Shown one piece after another: positions 59,699 to 64,000 of a DNA stretch of 64,000 bases. Position 1 is the stretch's first letter, and the number at the start of each line of letters is the position of its first letter. The notes beneath the pieces are model-generated. The model saw only the letters and a list, made by a program, of their open reading frames with translations. It was not told the origin of the DNA and searched no databases. Source of the DNA: Streptomyces albofaciens JCM 4342 (GTDB lineage: Bacteria > Actinomycetota > Actinomycetes > Streptomycetales > Streptomycetaceae); assembly GCF_008634025.1 (NCBI RefSeq), contig NZ_PDCM01000001.1:2884501-2948500 (forward strand). Reading direction: 5' to 3'. The translations under genes were made by a program, and so were the position numbers.

Positions 59699-62600
59699 TC
59701 ACGACAGCGTCACGAACCGCTGCACGAGGGCCACCAGGAAGACGAACAGCAGCGGCAGCGTGAACCAGAACGAACTCTGCAGCCAGCGGAGCTTGCGCAC
59801 GCTCGGCGGCAGCGCGACCCGCACCACCTCGCGCGCCGCGAGCAGCACGATCAGGGCTCCGGCCGCGAGCGCGCCGACGACCGACCACGTCGTCCAGGTG
59901 ATGCGCGGGCCGACCGGCCCGGGGGCCGGCTCGTCCACCGGCCAGGGCTGCTGCTGCTTGAGCTCGTACAGCGCCGCGTCCTTGTTGCTCATGACGCGGC
60001 GCAGCTCGGGGCGCTGGTCCAGGGCCGTGCGCAGCCGCTGCTCCCAGCTGGCCGCGTAGCCCGAGCCCAGGCGCAGCGACTCCGACTGGGCGCGGTTGAC
60101 CATGAAGTACGAGTGCGGCCCGGCCTCGCGCAGCGCGTCGACGACCGAGTCGGTCAGGACCGGGTCGCGCGGGGCGAGCACGGGCTTGTACTGCACCCGT
60201 TCCATGTCCTTCGCGCCCCACGGCATGGCCGGGGTGACGTCGTTGACCGTGTCGTTGGTCGGCCACAGCAGCCGTACGGTGGGCCGGTCGTGCCCGTAGA
60301 CGTAGTCCATCGCGGCCACCTCGCCCGGCCGGACGCGCTCGAACGGCTCGTTGCCCCAGCGGGCCACCAGGAACCCGGTGATCAGCACCACGCCCGTCAG
60401 CAGCGCGGCGAACGGGCCCAGGCCGCGGCGGGTGCCCGCGGCGCGCGGGAACAGCGCCAGCGCGCCGAGGACGCAGGCGCCGGGCAGCGCGAACATGAAC
60501 ACCCGCAGCGCCATCTCGCCGCCGTAGGACTGCATGCCGAAGGCGAGGAACGGCACGAAGGTCAGCACCAGCAGCGAGCGTTCGGAGAAGCCCGCCGCGC
60601 GTCGCCGCAGCACGCCCCAGCAGGCCAGTGCCAGCACCCCGCCGGCCAGCGCCACCCGCGCGTACAGCACCAGCTTGTGGGTGCCGTCGCCGTCGCCGAT
60701 CCGGCCGGCGACCGAGGACGAGACGTTTCCGCCGATGCCGCCCACCCCGCCGAACAGCTCGTCGAAGTGGCCGGACCAGTACGGTTCGGCGAGGTACCCG
60801 ACCCACACCACGACCACCACGCCGAACAGCAGCGGCAGCCCGTACAGGGACGTACGCCGGACCAGGACCAGGAACGTCAGCACGCCGAGCATCACGAACG
60901 GTGTGAGCTGGTGGCCCGCCACGGACGCCAGGAACAGCAGGCCCAGCACGGCCAGCAGCGCCACCCGCTGCCCCCGCCCGGCCGGCGCGACCTCCGCCTC
61001 GCCGGGCCAGCGCTTGCCGCGCAGCACCCGCGGATCGCGGAACCACACCAGCAGGATCGCGGCGAAGACCAGATAGAGCAGGTACGTGAAGCCCTGCGGC
61101 GAGAAGTAGTCCTGACCGACCCAGCCGCACAGCGCGAACAGCCACACCGCGCTCCACTTCGCCCGCCAGCCCGCCCGTACGGACTTCACCAGCAGGCACA
61201 CCGGGGCCAGGTACAGCAACTGGATGGTCAGCGGCCACCAGCGCAGCACCTCGGTGTAGTCCGTGACGCCGCACGCCTCGGCGACGAACTGGGCCGCCGC
61301 GAAGAAGCCCGGCCAGCTCCAGCGCGCGTCCAGGTCCGGCACCGCGGAGCCGGTCCGGTCGATGTAGTCCAGGAATCCCAGGTGCTGCCAGGCGGTCGGG
61401 AACCGCGGTTCGGCCTCCAGGACGGCGGGCAGCGCGTGCAGGGCCACCACGGTCAGGACCAGGACGGCCGCCAGCAGGACGCGCCGCGGCCGGGACAGCC
61501 ACAGCGCCGACGCGAAGGCCAGCACGAGCAGGACGGCGCCCAGCAGCGTCGCCGCGGGCAGCACACTGATCAGGCCGAGCCCGCCCATCCGGTCCAGGTC
61601 GGCGTCGCCCATGCCGCGCAGCGGCAGCCAGAAGAGCGCGAGCGCGGCGCCCAGCAGCGCCCAGATGCCGATGTCGGGGCGCCCGCCCAGCCGGGCGGCG
61701 AGCCGCGGCCCGAAGGGGACGGCCGCCGCGAGCCGGGCCTTGCGAGGAACGGCCGCCGCGAGCCGCGCCTTGAGGGGCGCCGAGGGGGCGTCGGCGGTGT
61801 CCGGGGCGGGGCCGGAGCGGTCCGGCGGGGGCCCGTCCGCCTGCGGTTCGGCGACCCGCTCCGGCACCGGCTCGGCCCGGAACACCTTCGCGGGGACCGC
61901 CGGTTCCGCGGCCCCGTCGCCGTCCCGCTGCGCCCACGACGGCGCGGGCCGTACGTCCGGCCTGCGCTCCATGTGGTCGAAGTCCACGTGCAGCCCGAGC
62001 GGCATCGTGTCCACGTCGCGCAGCGCCCGCTGCGCCCAGCCGGGCCGGTGCGGCACCGCCCCGTCCCCGCCGGCCGCCGCCTCCCGCGCCCGGCCGGGCT
62101 CCGGCGGCGGGGCGGTGGCGCCGGGCGCCCGCGCGTCCCCGAGGTCGCCGTTGACGGCCAGGTCGGCCAGGTCGCCGTCGGGCGCGAGCCCGTCCGCCGG
62201 AGCCCGCGTCAGCGGGGCGGCGGGGCGGCCCTTGAGGACGCGGTACAGCTTGACGGAGGCGATCGAGACGATCACCGTCAGGCTGGAGATCTCCGCGACG
62301 CCCGCCCCGGTCAGCCCCATCCGCGGCAGCAGCAGCACCGTCAGGCCCAGGACCAGGACGCACAGCAGGCCCTGCATGTACGCCAGTCCGGACGTACGGC
62401 TCTGCGCCCGCAGCACCGCGAAGTAGACCTCCATCACCACGCGCAGCGCGGCGCCCACCGCGAACCAGCGCAGCAGCGGCGTGGCGGCGTCCGCGTACCC
62501 CTTGCCGAAGACGGCGAGGATGTACGGCGCGCAGACGAAGAGGAAGAGACAGACCGGGATCATGATCCGGGCCATCCGGCGCAGCGCGGCCCGGGTGTTC

Positions 62601-63571
62601 TCGGCCAGCCGCGCCGGGTCGTGCGAGCCCTCCACGGTCAGCGAGGCGCCCATGTTGATCGCCAGCAGGTTGACCGTGCCGCCGATGGTGGTGGTGATGT
62701 AGAAGTACGCGTTGTCGGCCGAGCTGACCTGCGAGGCGACCAGCACCGGCACCAGGTAGACGACGGCCAGCGAGAACAGCGAGCCGGTGTAGTCGCCGGC
62801 CAGGAAACGGCCCATCTCGCGCAGCGACGGCGGCCGGGCGGTCCGTTCGGTGGCCTTCACGTGCCGGGGCACCAGCCGCCGGAAGACCAGCCACCCCAGC
62901 GGCAGCACGGACATCGCGATGGCCGCGACCCACGAGACGAACACGCCCGCCGTCGGAATGGACGCCGCGAACACCACCAGCAGCGCCAGCTTGACCGTCG
63001 AGAAGACCAGGTTGCCGACCGGCACCCACAGCGCGCTGCGCAGCCCGGTCAGCACCCCGTCCTGGAGGGTCAGCAGGGACCAGGCGACCACGGCGACGAT
63101 GAACCCGATCCCGTGGACGGGCCCGTGCAGGAATCTGTACGACGGCCCCCAGAAGTCCAGGGTCAGCAGGAAGACCGCCGCGGCCAGCGCGACGGTCAGC
63201 GAACTGCCCAGGTACGTACGCCGGACCAGCCGCCCCGTGGTGCGTCCCGCGACGGGGATGTAGCGGGCCAGCGCGCCGGTCAGCGTCAGCGAGGTCAGCC
63301 CCGCCAGCAGCTTCATCGCGGCGATGGCCGCCGAACCCTGGCCGACCGCGGACTCGGTGTAGTACCGGGCCGCGACCAGCCAGAACCCCAGGCCCAGGAG
63401 CCCGGAGATGCCGGTGTTCAGCATCAGCGCGTAGGCGTTGCGGAACAGCGGGCTGCCGCCGCCCCCGCCGCCCCCGCCGCCCGGGCCCCGGCCGCCGAAC
63501 AGGCGCTTGCGCCCGCCGCCGGCCGGGTTCCGGTCCGTACGCTCCTCGGTCCGGGTGGTCGTGTCAGACAC
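59699..63571 (-). CDS. Fusion of a Wzx-like polysaccharide flippase and a second polytopic membrane module
   Basis: A 1290-residue membrane protein. Residues ~40-455 are a MOP-superfamily flippase with ~12-14 helices: LMLNTGISGLLGLGFWLVAA, RYIPVAGRTTGRLVRRTYLG, and later YADAATPLLRWFAVGAALRV. A polar, Pro/Ala-rich cytoplasmic linker spans ~460-640. The second module (~640-1290) has about 11 helices with a large outside loop near 1060-1190 (MDYVYGHDRPTVRLLWPTND). It resembles GT-C or Wzy-like polymerases, but no signature is decisive. Before the flippase there is a Gly-rich tract with a run of nine Gly. One chain could therefore flip and then extend or attach a glycan. It overlaps the deacetylase gene by 8 bp. 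Confidence 0.8.
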   Translation of the reverse strand: MSDTTTRTEERTDRNPAGGGRKRLFGGRGPGGGGGGGGGSPLFRNAYALMLNTGISGLLGLGFWLVAARYYTESAVGQGSAAIAAMKLLAGLTSLTLTGALARYIPVAGRTTGRLVRRTYLGSSLTVALAAAVFLLTLDFWGPSYRFLHGPVHGIGFIVAVVAWSLLTLQDGVLTGLRSALWVPVGNLVFSTVKLALLVVFAASIPTAGVFVSWVAAIAMSVLPLGWLVFRRLVPRHVKATERTARPPSLREMGRFLAGDYTGSLFSLAVVYLVPVLVASQVSSADNAYFYITTTIGGTVNLLAINMGASLTVEGSHDPARLAENTRAALRRMARIMIPVCLFLFVCAPYILAVFGKGYADAATPLLRWFAVGAALRVVMEVYFAVLRAQSRTSGLAYMQGLLCVLVLGLTVLLLPRMGLTGAGVAEISSLTVIVSIASVKLYRVLKGRPAAPLTRAPADGLAPDGDLADLAVNGDLGDARAPGATAPPPEPGRAREAAAGGDGAVPHRPGWAQRALRDVDTMPLGLHVDFDHMERRPDVRPAPSWAQRDGDGAAEPAVPAKVFRAEPVPERVAEPQADGPPPDRSGPAPDTADAPSAPLKARLAAAVPRKARLAAAVPFGPRLAARLGGRPDIGIWALLGAALALFWLPLRGMGDADLDRMGGLGLISVLPAATLLGAVLLVLAFASALWLSRPRRVLLAAVLVLTVVALHALPAVLEAEPRFPTAWQHLGFLDYIDRTGSAVPDLDARWSWPGFFAAAQFVAEACGVTDYTEVLRWWPLTIQLLYLAPVCLLVKSVRAGWRAKWSAVWLFALCGWVGQDYFSPQGFTYLLYLVFAAILLVWFRDPRVLRGKRWPGEAEVAPAGRGQRVALLAVLGLLFLASVAGHQLTPFVMLGVLTFLVLVRRTSLYGLPLLFGVVVVVWVGYLAEPYWSGHFDELFGGVGGIGGNVSSSVAGRIGDGDGTHKLVLYARVALAGGVLALACWGVLRRRAAGFSERSLLVLTFVPFLAFGMQSYGGEMALRVFMFALPGACVLGALALFPRAAGTRRGLGPFAALLTGVVLITGFLVARWGNEPFERVRPGEVAAMDYVYGHDRPTVRLLWPTNDTVNDVTPAMPWGAKDMERVQYKPVLAPRDPVLTDSVVDALREAGPHSYFMVNRAQSESLRLGSGYAASWEQRLRTALDQRPELRRVMSNKDAALYELKQQQPWPVDEPAPGPVGPRITWTTWSVVGALAAGALIVLLAAREVVRVALPPSVRKLRWLQSSFWFTLPLLFVFLVALVQRFVTLS

Positions 63572-64000
63572 GGCTTCCGCGCACCTTCCCCACTGCCTTG
63601 ACCGCCTGACGGGTCCTGCGGACCGCGGCGTATCCCTTGGTTGCCGCCCGGTCCCGGGCGAACATCAGCCCGACGCCCCGGCCCGCCACCATCCGTGCGA
63701 ACTCCTCCGTGCCGGTGCTGCGCCGTACCGTCAGCCGCGCGAGCGCGTACGGGCCCTGGCAGCGGCCCGCCAGGGCGTTGCCCACCGCCAGCGACTGCCG
63801 GAAGCCCGCGCCGCGCACCGCGCGCCGCACCCGGCGGCTGGAGTAGCCGTACGGGTACGCGAACGACACCGGCGGCGCGCCCAGTTCGTCGGCGACGATC
63901 TGCTTGCAGCGTGTGATCTCGCGCCACAGACGGTCGTCGGAGAGCTGGTCCAGCTGCGGGTGGGTGTGGCTGTGCCCGCCGATCTCGACGCCGGAGGCGG
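63564..64000 (-). CDS. Polysaccharide deacetylase, NodB homology domain (partial)
   Basis: The C-terminal ~144 residues of a NodB-type deacetylase; the gene runs off the right edge. The metal-binding HXXXH motif is in VEIGGHSHTHPQLDQLSDD, near the window end. The family's next motif follows: SFAYPYGYSSRRVRRAV. Such enzymes remove N-acetyl groups from chitin, peptidoglycan or exopolysaccharide. The stop overlaps the flippase-fusion start by 8 bp, so both belong to one exopolysaccharide operon whose upstream part is outside the window. Confidence 0.88.
   Translation of the reverse strand, partial: ASGVEIGGHSHTHPQLDQLSDDRLWREITRCKQIVADELGAPPVSFAYPYGYSSRRVRRAVRGAGFRQSLAVGNALAGRCQGPYALARLTVRRSTGTEEFARMVAGRGVGLMFARDRAATKGYAAVRRTRQAVKAVGKVRGSRV

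Noticed and set aside
59574..63029. 1151-codon minus-strand frame overlapping the flippase fusion
   Set aside because: It is an out-of-frame shadow; the product is Arg/Gly-rich with no helices, while the adjacent frame gives an orderly membrane protein.
1..64000. tRNA, rRNA, insertion sequences and attachment sites
   Set aside because: I looked for CCA-ended cloverleaf segments, transposase or integrase motifs and flanking repeats, and found none that I could support by eye.

Overview
The window comes from a high-GC actinomycete, almost certainly a Streptomyces. Third codon positions are nearly all G or C, ribosome sites are GGAGG-like, and starts use GTG and TTG freely. The gene set is typical of the genus: streptogrisin proteases and their SSI-type inhibitor, a gvpOAFGYZJLSK gas-vesicle set, a SepF paralogue, and DnaE2 with an ImuB-like partner. 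It looks like chromosomal, partly accessory sequence. I saw no rRNA, tRNA, transposase, integrase or CRISPR array.

Layout. 1-3.8 kb: the edge of a minus-strand gene, two lipoproteins (one an ABC solute-binding protein), an unrecognised protein and a tiny membrane protein. 3.8-6.5 kb: a WYL regulator whose 3' end overlaps that of a stand-alone cytochrome oxidase subunit I. 6.6-11.9 kb: a ten-gene gas-vesicle operon on the minus strand, mostly linked by 4-bp stop/start overlaps. 12.3-18.9 kb: an I78-type inhibitor, a PAP2 phosphatase, a GT-C type mannosyltransferase, a DHA2 efflux pump, glutaryl-CoA dehydrogenase and a SepF paralogue. 19.3-24.9 kb: a sulfur-scavenging operon. A Cys-type leader peptide and a possible RNA switch lead into a small coupled ORF, an FAD/NAD(P)-binding protein, two flavin-dependent (LLM) monooxygenases and a DUF1684 protein, closed by a strong terminator. 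25-32.4 kb: two secreted streptogrisin-type proteases around a stomatin-like protein, an ornithine-lipid pair (OlsB-OlsA) with DedA, and an SSI-family inhibitor. 32.8-39.2 kb: a DUF2254 protein, HtpG, a TetR/SDR divergent pair with a palindromic operator and a 24-bp minisatellite at the TetR 3' end, then a membrane protein. 39.4-46.3 kb: dnaE2-imuB-like, a PPOX flavoprotein, and a TetR/SRPBCC divergent pair with two matching operators. 46.4-46.6 kb: a tandem array of hairpins that share one loop sequence. 46.6-54.3 kb: a sortase-anchored lytic polysaccharide monooxygenase facing a four-gene NRPS-independent siderophore operon under an iron box. 54.2-64 kb: a double-GNAT protein, a GntR-VOC-DDAH operon, an AAA ATPase, and an exopolysaccharide locus (glycosidase, a flippase fused to a second membrane module, a polysaccharide deacetylase cut by the window end).

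The most notable elements are the iron-box siderophore operon with an ATP-grasp enzyme as its first gene, the leader-peptide/attenuator arrangement of the sulfur operon, the shared-loop hairpin array, and the flippase fusion. At least nine genes have a -10-like hexamer placed 6-8 nt before the start codon and no evident ribosome site, which suggests leaderless transcripts. All functional statements rest on motif recognition by eye; no searches were run.
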